A stretch of 64,000 bases of DNA from Xenopus tropicalis (taxonomy: Eukaryota > Chordata > Amphibia > Anura > Pipidae), in NCBI RefSeq assembly GCF_000004195.4, contig NC_030679.2, forward strand, positions 34,585,712 to 34,649,711. The letters run 5' to 3'. Both the position numbers and the translations under genes were made by a program. The notes beneath the pieces were generated by a model, which worked only from the letters and a program-made list of their open reading frames with translations, ran no database searches and was not told the origin of the DNA. Positions 10,241-19,522 of the stretch are shown here, piece by piece; the first letter of the stretch is position 1; every line of letters begins with the position of its first letter.

Positions 10241-11092
10241 ATGGCATCTACTGCTACTCATGATGTGATTGAGATTCCACTAACCGGACTTCAATTCTCT
10301 GATGCGGAAGCTGCGGATATTCTTTTTGAAGAAACAGCAGATGATGTTATCCCAATATCTTCTAATACGGATCTATATCAACACCTACTGAGACTAAAGG
10401 AACGTGAGGTCGACCTTAAACTGCATGGTATATACTTATCGGATTTCTACAAAAGACAACATATCCCCAGAGGTTTCAGGATACGAAACATCCCCACCAT
10501 TGGCCGTAATAATATCGATTTCTGTAAAAAGTGGTGCCAAATCCTCAACAAGTGTTCAATGGACTTGATGCTGTTGGTAATAGAGGAGGTGAGCAAAAAT
10601 CTAAAAGTGATACACACTGATATTTCAGCTTTTGAGACTGCACACTTACAAACACTGACCCGTGATAAAGAACATAAGTGGGTAGAAAAATTGCAAGAAC
10701 AACTGACTCAATACACCACAGAACTACATAAATTTAAAAAACTAAAAGTCAACACAGTGACTGGTGACTATCAGAATAGGAGGGTCTACAGGTGGTTGAC
10801 GGGGGGTGAAACTAGGACGGGGGGTAGAAGTGTGCACTTTTCTTCCAGATTCAGATCTGACCGCATCGATTCCTCACCCTACACCTCCTCCACTGACTCT
10901 GACACCCCAACCAGAGGACGGGGCTACAGAAGAGGGAGACCTTTCCACACCACTAATAGCACCCCCACTACACTTTCTTCTGGGTCCACACCTCCACTTT
11001 TTTTAGGACCCCGCGCAGGCGGCGCCCCAACAAGAGAAGGGGGGGGTGTAAACACCCGTTCCACAAGAAGCAAAAAACAGTGGAACAGGTAG
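10241..11092 (+). CDS. PLE ORF1: coiled-coil, Arg/Gly-rich putative nucleic-acid-binding protein
   Basis: The protein has 283 residues from the ATG at 10241, which sits in a good context (A at -3, G at +4). The open frame extends upstream to 10076, but only through a TTG codon. The N-terminal part is acidic (residues 20-35). The middle (about 36-126) is mixed, with Cys and Trp residues and no domain I recognise. Residues about 127-170 look like a coiled coil rich in Leu, Lys, Glu and Gln. The C-terminal part is basic and low in complexity, with [18 protein letters not shown] and many Thr, Ser and Pro. The layout resembles the RNA-chaperone-type first ORFs of other retroelements, so RNA binding is my inference. 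It overlaps ORF2 by 13 bp from the GTG, or by 133 bp of open -1 frame. A slippery heptamer near its end should make it the N-terminal part of a fusion with ORF2. Confidence 0.85.
   Translation: MASTATHDVIEIPLTGLQFSDAEAADILFEETADDVIPISSNTDLYQHLLRLKEREVDLKLHGIYLSDFYKRQHIPRGFRIRNIPTIGRNNIDFCKKWCQILNKCSMDLMLLVIEEVSKNLKVIHTDISAFETAHLQTLTRDKEHKWVEKLQEQLTQYTTELHKFKKLKVNTVTGDYQNRRVYRWLTGGETRTGGRSVHFSSRFRSDRIDSSPYTSSTDSDTPTRGRGYRRGRPFHTTNSTPTTLSSGSTPPLFLGPRAGGAPTREGGGVNTRSTRSKKQWNR
10999..11005 (+). promoter_or_regulatory. programmed -1 ribosomal frameshift site, U UUU UUA
   Basis: ORF1 codons here are CTT TTT TTA, so the heptamer has the canonical X XXY YYZ phase. The -1 frame then reads TTT TTT AGG and continues into ORF2 without a stop; that frame is open from 10960 after TAG at 10957-10959. 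U UUU UUA is the slippery sequence of HIV-1 gag-pol. Five bases downstream, CCGC (11011-11014) can pair with GCGG (11019-11022). Further on, CCCC near 11025-11028 can pair with the G run at 11039-11046, giving a possible stem or pseudoknot. ORF2 lacks an early ATG, which fits a fusion product. Confidence 0.75.
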
Positions 11093-13332
11093 TCTTCAAT
11101 CTAAGCTCCCATACACTCACTATTCCAGAAAGCAACCTACTAGCTAAAGGCTTGTCATTTGTCCCCACCACCAGAACACGAGCCCTAGACATCATGATTG
11201 ATCTGCACCGATTCCAACGTACAATGAAACTTAAAGATCACTTTAGAACCCCACTTACAAAACCAAGCACATTTAAACCCCCAAGTAAATTCGAACCACC
11301 TAATACGCCAAAATCTATAGAAGCCTACACCAGACTGTTGATAGATGAAACCCAGAAACACACACAACCCCAGGGTTACCCTAACCTCACCAGACCTGAA
11401 AGGGAGGCAATGAAAAGTTTGGCACAAAATCCAAACATAATCATCAGACCGGCAGACAAGGGGGGTGGAGTAGTCATACTTAACTATTCTGACTACAGAC
11501 AGGAGATTCTAAACCAACTCTCTGACATGACCACCTATAGAAAACTTGACAAGGACCCTACATATACGTTTAAGAAACAGATTGATTCCTCTTTACTCTT
11601 GGGATTAGCGAATGGCTTTATTGACACAGATGTGTTCAATTTTCTCACGAAGGAATATCCGGTTTGCCCCATACTGTATACCCTACCCAAAATCCATAAA
11701 AACCCGACATGCCCTCCTGGGCGACCGATTGTGAGTGCAAGGGATTCCCTATTACAACCTTTGTCTGTATACGTAGATTTTTTTCTTCAACCCTTAGTTA
11801 AAGGAACACAAACATACATTAGAGACACAGGGGATCTCTTATTAAAACTACAAGCTCTTTACCCTCTGCCACCAGGGACTTTACTTGCAACACTAGATGT
11901 GTCATCACTTTACACAGTGATTCCAACCAATGAAGGCATAAGAAATGTTAAGGAACATCTTGTTATACACCCTGACAAGAGCAGACCTCCCACAGAATTT
12001 TTGATTGAACTTCTTACTCACTGCTTAACATTGAACTATTTTAAATTTGAACACGCATACTATTTACAGACGAGTGGGACCAGTATGGGATCTAACGTTG
12101 CTCCATCATTTGCCAACTTATACATGGCTTACTATGAACATTCATATATTTTTCCCATATATGGTAAATACATTTATAAGATGTTTCGTTTCATCGACGA
12201 TCTGCTTTTACTGTGGACGGGGACCATGGACCAATTCTGGACAATGGTGAATGAACTCAATGCACTACCAACCACGATTAGATTCACGGCCCATCTTGAC
12301 AAGACTTCAATTCCTTTCTTAGACCTGTCCTTAACAATAACAGGATCAACCTTGGAGACAACGACATTTAGAAAAGCTACTGACCGTAATACTTTGTTAC
12401 ATTACTCATCATGTCATCCCCCACACACGCTACAAAGTATCCCTTACTCACAAATGGTACGTACCATCAGAAATAACTCAGATCCCACCAAGCTTCAAAA
12501 CCAACTTGATGAACTTGAAATACGCTTCAAACAGAGAGGTTACACACCACGACTACTTGAATCTTCTAGACTGAAAACAGCATCTTTAACACAATCCATT
12601 GCCTTGCAAGCAAAACAGACTCAACCTACAGCAACTACCAATGAAAGACTGACATTCATCACGACTTTTACTCCGGATAAGCAACCCCTAATCAATGCAG
12701 TGTCTTATCATTGGTCAGTCCTAGCGAAGGACAGGACACTACCATCAGCCTTTCGACGTCCTCCACGGATTGCCTACAGGAGGGGACGTAGCCTAAGGGA
12801 TATCCTTGTAAAAACTGACCCGAGTCACTGCTACCAATCTGCCAACCCCTCCACCTGGCTATCCTCCACAAAACTGGGGTGCTACAAGTGTCCGAGCTGC
12901 ACCACATGTAGTGCATTGATATCGGGAGCATCGTTTAACCATCCTCACACAGGACGATTGATTTATATACAGCACAGACTTACCTGTACATCTAAATTTA
13001 TTATCTACTTTATCAAGTGTCCATGCGGCCTATTATACATAGGTAAAACCATCACCACATTTAGGGATCGCATGGCAAATCACAGATCCGCAATACGTGC
13101 GGCACTAACAACAGGGGAAGCAAACACCCCAGTGGCGGCACACTTCTTGACACACAAACACTCTCTAGCAAGTTTGAGGTGTATGATCATTGATCACATA
13201 CCCCCCTTGGTCCGGGGAGGAAATCGTGAAAAACTACTTCTACAGAAGGAATTGAGGTGGATGCATAGACTAAATACAATCAGCCCGAATGGACTCAATG
13301 AACTTGTTTCCTATTCAGCCTTTTATTTATAA
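11080..13332 (+). CDS. PLE ORF2: reverse transcriptase and GIY-YIG endonuclease (right copy)
   Basis: This is 750 codons counted from GTG at 11080. The first ATG is codon 39 (11194), so the natural product is probably an ORF1-ORF2 fusion made by -1 frameshifting. Residues about 115-450 form the reverse transcriptase: DKGG at 126-129 (the PLE-specific N-terminal motif), PKIHK at 203-207, PGRPIVS at 213-219, motif A with Asp 273, motif [16 protein letters not shown] at 333-347, FIDD at 371-374 supplying two catalytic Asp, and FLDL at 413-416. Cys 601, 604, 607 and 610, then 636, 647 and 649, suggest zinc binding. The GIY-YIG nuclease follows: Tyr 643, YIG at 653-655, Arg 664, His 668, likely catalytic Glu 724, and SPNGLNE near the end. 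The nuclease nicks the target and the RT primes on the nick, in the nucleus. All key residues are present, so the gene may be functional. Confidence 0.96.
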   Translation: MEQVVFNLSSHTLTIPESNLLAKGLSFVPTTRTRALDIMIDLHRFQRTMKLKDHFRTPLTKPSTFKPPSKFEPPNTPKSIEAYTRLLIDETQKHTQPQGYPNLTRPEREAMKSLAQNPNIIIRPADKGGGVVILNYSDYRQEILNQLSDMTTYRKLDKDPTYTFKKQIDSSLLLGLANGFIDTDVFNFLTKEYPVCPILYTLPKIHKNPTCPPGRPIVSARDSLLQPLSVYVDFFLQPLVKGTQTYIRDTGDLLLKLQALYPLPPGTLLATLDVSSLYTVIPTNEGIRNVKEHLVIHPDKSRPPTEFLIELLTHCLTLNYFKFEHAYYLQTSGTSMGSNVAPSFANLYMAYYEHSYIFPIYGKYIYKMFRFIDDLLLLWTGTMDQFWTMVNELNALPTTIRFTAHLDKTSIPFLDLSLTITGSTLETTTFRKATDRNTLLHYSSCHPPHTLQSIPYSQMVRTIRNNSDPTKLQNQLDELEIRFKQRGYTPRLLESSRLKTASLTQSIALQAKQTQPTATTNERLTFITTFTPDKQPLINAVSYHWSVLAKDRTLPSAFRRPPRIAYRRGRSLRDILVKTDPSHCYQSANPSTWLSSTKLGCYKCPSCTTCSALISGASFNHPHTGRLIYIQHRLTCTSKFIIYFIKCPCGLLYIGKTITTFRDRMANHRSAIRAALTTGEANTPVAAHFLTHKHSLASLRCMIIDHIPPLVRGGNREKLLLQKELRWMHRLNTISPNGLNELVSYSAFYL

Positions 13333-14817
13333 AAAATTTTTTCCATCATGTGTGTGATAGGGTTGGTCTGATATTGTTCAATACACTTACCTGCGTTTCT
13401 GTCAATATCCCCAGGGAAATTCCATACATCAAGCACCAGGACACCTCTATTGTCAATAGTGTGTGATATCGTGGATATGAACATACTGAGATTTTTTTCA
13501 GTTATTTATTGAATTTGGCCCAGTGAGCCAACATGGTAGAAATTGAGTAACACTATCTCTTTTCATATGAATTGACACAGTGCCTAATTGTTTGAAGATA
13601 AACTTTAATTTTTCGTTACATTGCACACCTTCTGGGATAGCATGTATTAATATGATACTATGTGTCCACCTTTTCTTATCCTTATCGTTTGTCTATGTCT
13701 CTTTGCTATTCTAATCCACCTGAGCTGTAGGCAACAGACACAACCGCCTGTTTGGGAGAACTACTATAGTCACGAATATCTCTGTCCCCAAGCTTTTGTC
13801 CATTCATATCTGTAATATGTTCCTTAGTATCCGTCTCCATACCCAATATCCTCTAAACAGACAATCTGACTCCGTGTGAGGGTGCTGGTACTAGAAGGGC
13901 CGTGGTTAACAAACTCCAGGAGATTGAGGCGAATGTCGACTTCAGGCAGACTGCTATGATAAATGGCAGTGCTGCCCGTTATGTTGATAATCATACCCTG
14001 TATATTATATACTGCTATGGATAATGGCAGATATAGTGATGCAGAAGTACCTCCACTTGTACACCCTGGCACGTCTATCCCTAATGCGGGACACATGATA
14101 AGCTATATGCTGAGCCACCGAGCGTGGTAATATCATGCACCACGGCCCCTCCATTTTGTCTAGCTTGTGCCACAAGACCCTCTTGACATAGAGCCACACA
14201 TTGACTATATGCATTTTTATAACCTTTATTCTTTAATATACCTCTCCTCATTGGGGAACCACACTTGTGCTCTATTGCCATTAGCGCTAAGCTACTTACC
14301 TGCATATAGCGCTAGTTTTAGTGATATGTGCCCCCAACACACTCCCTTAGTTCCCCAGGTTGGGCGCACACTACTTTACTTCTCCCTACCTCACTAAATT
14401 CGTGTAGTCGCTAAGCACGCTGCGGTTACCATGACAACGCGCATACTCTGATCCTTGAACTCCACCGTATGATCGCGCACATTGTCATTGAGTTTGAGGC
14501 AGAGGAATGGACTACATACGGTCTTGCAACTTGACCCCAGTACCACTTTTATTGATCAAACATAAACATGACTTGCCATAGACGGTTAATAGTTACTTTA
14601 TGTACATCCATACGGCGTGCGAGTGAGAGTTGCAGTTCAGCGTTGACAGGTGGTTTTCTCTCTCTTTCTCCTTTTCTATTAATTCTAGGCTTAGATTTCT
14701 ACTTCTCACTGTACACCTTGGTTCTTGTGTTGCTAATACGAGGTCTAAATTAATAGTTGATTTAAGTTTAAGGTTACTTTTATTTTTTGCACTTAGGGGG
14801 TGGGGAATCACGAATTA
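13333..14817 (+). other. 3' noncoding region of right PLE copy
   Basis: There are 1485 bp between the ORF2 stop and pLTR C. Short frames (at most 90 codons) are present identically in the left copy, but none has recognisable features. The last part contains GGTTACCATGACAACGCGCA and a palindromic TAGCGCTA. The function is unknown; it may hold RT-recognition structure. It is long compared with the short 3' regions of most PLEs. Confidence 0.75.
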
Positions 14818-15078
14818 CACTGCACATGACGTCATTTACAGAATTTTGGCGCCATTTTAGGTTTAAAGTAGGTTTGTTGTATTGTTTCATTCACTTTGAG
14901 AAAGGCTGTGGACTCAGCCGAAACGTTAGTCTGACACAATAAAATTTTCTTTATTTTTACTAAGACCTGTGAGTGCGGCATCCATTCTTCCTCTTGCTCT
15001 ATTTTGTATTTTGCATACTGCACCCAGGCATCTGTGACCCTATTGAAACGTGAGTGCCGGCTTGTTCTTTTTTCTTTT
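14818..15078 (+). repeat. pLTR C (3' pLTR of right copy)
   Basis: This 261-bp sequence is identical by eye to pLTR B and runs through to the T-rich end, where it meets TA repeats. It has AATAAA at 14938-14943 and the hairpin-GAAACGTT motif at 14904-14927. Confidence 0.93.

Positions 15079-15118
<40 letters not shown>
15079..15118. repeat. (TA)n microsatellite, right target edge of the PLE unit
   Basis: About 40 bp of TA repeats with one AA interruption follow directly on pLTR C, then unique sequence begins at TAGAAATCAGC. It is the counterpart of the TA tract at 5189-5236. Confidence 0.9.
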
Positions 15119-15122
<4 letters not shown>

Positions 15123-15599
15123 CAGCACCAAATTGCAGTCAGGTTTTTTTGGATGATAATCAAGCCAATCCTCTCATTTCCAAGTCTTTACTTGAAAGAC
15201 TTTACTAAAACTCTAACATTTCTTATTTTTTTTCTGTATTTTAAAATTGAAATAAACTCATTTCCACTAAAGTCTTATATTTATTAAAAATTCTGAACAG
15301 GAAAGTCCACCTGGGAAAAAATCATGAACGTTTTTAATATTTCAACTTGTCAAACAAAAACAGCATCAGAAATCCAGAACCTCTAAAGTTTTGAAGTGAA
15401 AGAAGGATCCTCTAAGGAAAGGACATCAGCATTGACTTCTACATGATCTCGGTAATTTTGAGCTAGTGGACTGCTGGATTTGGATTTTTAGCCATTTTCA
15501 CATATAGTTCATCTTGGAAAAGTCACAACTTTTTTTCTGTGAATTTTCTGCTAAATATCTGAATTGGAACAAAAAAATTCAAGGAGAAGGAAAGAATTA
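15119..15599. other. noncoding DNA, nothing recognised
   Basis: AT-rich, with short open frames only. No repeat or gene signature is seen. Confidence 0.5.
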
Positions 15600-16140
15600 A
15601 GGCAGGAGTAAGCTGGGCTTGGGGGCAGAGAAAAAGTGGGATGTGATGTCAGGAAAAGAAGCACCCACTTCCTTATCTTCTAAGCAGGTAGAAACATCCC
15701 ACACTCCCCCTTTTTGCATACTTTGAAAAAATGTCAGGAGTTTTCTTTTATATGTTCTCATATTATCTATTACTAACGGAATGTGGATGTTTTGTTGAAT
15801 GTATTGTTATATTATGCTTTTGTATCTTTATACGGTATAAATTTGAGAGCCAGCATTGTTTTTAATTCATGTTAACTACGATTGCTTGATCCAGGGAATG
15901 TTTCTGATTGCCATGGGGGTCAGGAAGAATTTTTTTCCCTCTTGAGGCATAATTGGCACTGGCTTTAGGTTGGGTTTTTTGCCTTCCTCTGGATCAAAAC
16001 AGTGGATATATGATAACGGATTTTAAGTTTTATTTGTCACAGCAGCGGTAGGACCTTCCCTGTACTGCACAAGTAATTTTAGCAGAGGGAGAAAGGAGGT
16101 TCTCTCCTGTGACTGCACGGTGGGTTGATAGATACAGATG
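15600..16140 (-). repeat. dispersed repeat, inverted partner of 1450-1920, with CR1-like insertion
   Basis: The reverse complement of 15600-15830 and of 16075-16135 matches the left locus. Between them lies about 160-200 bp absent from the left copy (around 15850-16010) with GATCCAGGGA, GTCAGGAAG and TTTTTTGCCTTCCTCTGGAT. These motifs are shared with the CR1-like LINE 3' end at 47183-47390. Confidence 0.6.
15850..16010 (+). mobile_element. CR1-like LINE 3'-end fragment
   Basis: The order GATCCAGGGA, GATTGCCAT, GTCAGGAAG-AATTTTTTTCCC, TTTTTTGCCTTCCTCTGGATCA is that of 47183-47290 and resembles the 3' untranslated end of vertebrate CR1 elements. It is decayed and lacks the tail. Confidence 0.5.
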
Positions 16141-16469
16141 CTACTGAAATGTAGACTTGCATAATCTGTATAGTGATACCTATACTGTTACTTTACTGAC
16201 TCGCGCAGGTTATTAGACAAAGTCAGACAGCTCACGAGGCACATTATCCACACACTGACTCACAGATACAAAGTAATGCTCCCACAAACTCACCCAGATG
16301 AATACAGACAAATCCACACATATTACTGATAAATACAGTGAAGGAGGCAGTAAGAGCAGACGTCAATTCTCCAAAGAACATACTAAAGACTTTGAATATT
16401 GAATTGGTTTTGAAGTATACATTTGATAATTTTATGAAGAAAATATAAATATATATACATACCGTCTTA

Positions 16470-16725
16470 CTGAAACTGCAAGCATTATAAAACACAGAAA
16501 TTCCCACAGATGCAGGTCAACGTTCCAATACACAAAGATACTTATAGAGATTAGTACACTGACACATGGGGAATTACACAGATTAGAATACGGACACATT
16601 AGCATACTGGCCCAAAGACACATTCATGCTGATTTCCATACCGACACATACACAGGCTGATTATCATAGCGGCCCACAGAAACTCTTACAATGATTAACA
16701 TACTGACAAATATGGGCTTTTTAAA
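16470..16725 (+). repeat. diverged tandem repeat, about 31-bp unit
   Basis: The motif GATTA(N)CATAC(T)G(A)CACA recurs at about 16550, 16581, 16631, 16661 and 16693, spaced 31, 50, 30 and 32 bp apart. CACA/GACACA words fill the intervals. It is an old, diverged minisatellite with approximate edges, and weaker CACA-rich units may reach back to about 16240. Confidence 0.5.
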
Positions 16726-16848
16726 ATGATTTACACTGGAAATAAATGGCAAAGACAGCAGTGAAATATAAGTGACATATTTATAAGCAGTGTATTGAAA
16801 TTATCCTTGTGCTTGACACAGCGTATTCCCTAAAATCATCCACTAGTC

Positions 16849-16849
<1 letters not shown>

Positions 16850-16917
<68 letters not shown>
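16850..16917. repeat. (TA)n microsatellite
   Basis: About 68 bp of uninterrupted TA. Confidence 0.97.
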
Positions 16918-16918
<1 letters not shown>

Positions 16919-16970
16919 CTCCGTTATGTTCAATGAATGGCATTATTTACATCATTATTATTTTGCCTAT

Positions 16971-17383
16971 TTAAAGGAACAGTAACACCAAAAAATGAAA
17001 GTGTATAAAAGTAATAACAATATAATGTACTGTTGCCCTGCATTGAAACTGGTGTGTTTGCCTCAGAAAGACTACTATAGTTTATATAAGTAAGCTGCTG
17101 TGTAGCCATGGGGGCAGTCATTCAAAGGAGAAAAAGCACAGGTTACTTAGCAGATAACAGATAAACCCCCATTATATGGGGCTTATCTGCTAGTTATCTG
17201 CTATGTAACCTGTGCCTTTTCTCCTTTTTTCCAGATTGAATGGCTGCCCCCATGGCTACACAGCAGCTTATTTATATAGTAGCTTTTCTGTAGCAAAAAC
17301 ACCAGGTTTTTTGCAGAGCAACAGCACATTATATTTTAATTACTTTAAAACACTTTATTTTTTTGATGTTACTGTTCCTTTAA
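16971..17383. mobile_element. palindromic TTAA-flanked MITE
   Basis: It begins TTAAAGGAACAGTAACA and ends with the complement TGTTACTGTTCCTTTAA, with TTAA at both ends. The arms remain complementary almost to the centre near 17177 (for example GCCATGGGGGCAG against CTGCCCCCATGGC). TTAA target duplication and these ends fit the Kolobok/T2-type MITEs common in Xenopus. It codes for nothing. Confidence 0.8.
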
Positions 17384-17549
17384 GGCAATAGATACAATTC
17401 AAAAGTCAGTATAGTAATTCATAAGCTTGAGGCTGAACATCTATAATGGGTTTAAGCCTTGTCAATAATGATATAAGCACTGCCTGGGTGTTTTAGAATA
17501 GGCTAATTCCTAATATATTTGTTTCCTTCTTTATGTAATGTATAAGAGA

Positions 17550-17780
17550 TAGTGATGATCTGCCCCGTTTTGCTTCAGCGAAAATTTTGGGAAATGCAGC
17601 TACTGTGCGACTTCTCAGACCCGTGCAACTTTTTTGATGTGACCGCGACTTATGTGATGCAACCGCAACTTCTCACTCAGGGAATTTTTTTTTGCACCAC
17701 ATTTTTGCAACAGTCTTGCGAAAATGTGGGATTTTGCAGCAAATCCATACCTGCCAAAAAAAAAATTCCGCTCATCACTA
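17550..17780 (+). mobile_element. hAT-like MITE copy 2
   Basis: Termini are TAGTGATGAT and CTCATCACTA, with exact 8-bp duplications ATAAGAGA on both sides. It is an internally deleted short form. Confidence 0.8.
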
Positions 17781-18038
17781 ATAAGAGAACCTTAATTTTA
17801 TATCCCTGGATTTTATGGTTTCCAGGAACTGACTCATTTTTTTGTTTCCCAGTATTTTCAGTAAATTTCAGTGTTGTCATTGAGCATATGGAGGTCTAAA
17901 TTCTAAACTTTATGGGTCTCTAATCTTTTAGTACATAGACTAATGGCTCAGATGCCATTACTACCGTTTTTTCCACACAGGGGTGTTGATATTAATACAT
18001 AAGAATATTTCGTTTTAAGTCCTGCTTATAGAAATGGT

Positions 18039-18325
18039 TAGCAATGAGCGAATCTGTCCTGAAAAATTCTCAAAATCCATTTTTTTTTGTCGCCCACGTC
18101 TTTTTTGTCGCCCGCATCTATTTTTTTACCGCCCGTGCTTCTTTGATGCGACTGCACCTTTTTTATGAGACTGCGCCTGATTTGACCTGACTGCGCCCAA
18201 TTTGATGCACACAAAAAACAAATTCTGAGTGACAAATTTTTCTGCGCCAAATTTTCACTGAAGTTTGGCGAAATGTGGAAATTCGCTGCGAAAATATGCC
18301 TGGCAAAAAAATTTGCTTATCACTA
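18039..18325 (+). mobile_element. hAT-like MITE copy 3
   Basis: Termini are TAGCAATGAG and TTATCACTA, with exact 8-bp duplications GAAATGGT. The interior has TTTTGTCGCCCGC motifs shared with copies 1 and 13. Confidence 0.8.
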
Positions 18326-18341
18326 GAAATGGTTAGTACTA

Positions 18342-18670
18342 CAGGTATAGGACCTGTTATCCAGAATGCTCGGGACCAGGGGTATTCCGGATAAGGGGTC
18401 TTTCCATAATTTGTATCTCCATACCTTAAGTCTACTAAAAACTCAATAAAACATTAATTAAACCCAATAGGATTATTTGCATCCAATAAGGATTAATTAT
18501 ATCTCAGTTGGGATCAAATACAATGTTCTGTTTTATTATTACAGAGAAAAAGGAAATCCATTTTAAAATTCTGAATTATTTGATTAAAATGAAGTCAGAC
18601 AGGGAGACAGGCTTTCAGTTATTCGGATCTTTCTGGATAATGGGTTTCCGGATAACAGATCCCATACTTG
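18342..18670 (+). mobile_element. TA-flanked mariner-like MITE, copy 1
   Basis: Termini are CAGGTATAGGACCTG and GATCCCATACTTG, flanked by TA on both sides. Internal landmarks shared by the family are TTATCCAGAATGCTCGGGAC, AAACCCAATAGG and TTTTATTATTACAGAG. It is non-coding. Confidence 0.75.
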
Positions 18671-18816
18671 TAATAATAAACAAAGTTTACAGCCCTCGCA
18701 GTAAAGTGATGGATATCATAAACTGATGAGATACTTCCAGCTGTTCATTAACCTATTTTAAGAGATGCTATGTGGTTACACTTGACTGCTTCCAGTAGTA
18801 AAGTATTCAATAGAAA

Positions 18817-19209
18817 GTATCTAGTAGAATTAAGTCTAAAACAACTGGAGTTTTTTCTTGAAAATGTTTTACCACTCATCCGAGTGGCTTCTTCAGTTCA
18901 AATGACTGGTAGGGAATTCCCCGGCATTTAAACCCTTGAGGGTAGTACAGTCACAGACATCCAATCATAGTGGTTCCATTGAGTTTATTCAGTTAGGTGT
19001 TAGCTGAAACTGACAGGGGTAAGAAGGTATGATCCAGTCACAATGGTACCATGATTCTCATTGATGCACTACCCTCAAGTATTTAAATCCTGGAGAATTC
19101 CCTACCAGTCATTAGAACTGAAGAAGCCACTCGGATGAGTGGTGAAACGTTTTCAAGGAAAAAACTCAAAAAAAATCCAGTTGATTTAGACTTAATTTTA
19201 ATAGATACT
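18817..19209. repeat. inverted-repeat element with hairpin-GAAACGTT motif
   Basis: The left arm (18817-18965) and right arm (about 19065-19209) are complementary, for example GGTAGGGAATTCCCC against GGAGAATTCCCTACC. The right arm contains CTGAAGAA, a GCCACTC/GAGTGGT stem, then GAAACGTT (19118-19151). This is the closest match in the window to a hammerhead core, with one extra A after CTGAAGA. In the left arm the GAAAC box is mutated. Confidence 0.6.
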
Positions 19210-19215
19210 GTAGAT

Positions 19216-19522
19216 CAGTGTTCCCCAACCAGTGGCTTGTGAACAACATGTTGCTCGCCAACCCTTTCAATGTTGCACCCCATGGCCTCAAAGCAGGGGC
19301 TTATTTTTTAATTTCTAGTTAGTAGGCAAATTTAATTGCATAAAAACCCAGTGTAATTGCCAAACAGATCCTCCTGTAGGCTGCCAGTCAACATTGGGGC
19401 TATCAAATACCCAATTACAGCTCTTATTGGCACCTCCAGGAACATTTTTCATGCTTGTGTTGCTCCCCAACACTTTTTTCATTTAAATGGGGCTCACGAG
19501 TATAAAAGGTTGGGGATCCCTG
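19216..19522 (+). mobile_element. hAT-like MITE with CAGTG ends, copy 1
   Basis: It begins CAGTGTTCCCCAACCAG and ends GGTTGGGGATCCCTG, with 8-bp flanks CTGTAGAT/CTGTAGAC (one mismatch). The size (307 bp) and ends match the copy at 63138-63443. It lies immediately beside the inverted repeat that ends at 19209. Confidence 0.75.

Larger units (their letters stand above)
9890..15078 (+). mobile_element. Penelope-like retroelement, right copy, apparently full length
   Basis: The order is pLTR B (9890-10150), leader with a TATA-like box, ORF1, ORF2 overlapping in the -1 frame, 1.49 kb of noncoding DNA, and pLTR C (14818-15078). The two pLTRs look identical by eye over 261 bp and both ORFs are open, so the insertion is recent. 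The 3' end runs into a TA microsatellite. Direct terminal repeats around a GIY-YIG/RT gene, with an inverted truncated partner copy next to them, are classic PLE organisation. A target duplication cannot be seen because the target is itself TA repeats. The subfamily is uncertain; Neptune-type elements are the ones known from Xenopus. Confidence 0.92.

Noticed and set aside
11080..11082. GTG as the true start of ORF2
   Set aside because: Initiation at GTG is not expected for a vertebrate mRNA here. The frame is open upstream to 10960 and a -1 frameshift explains it better.
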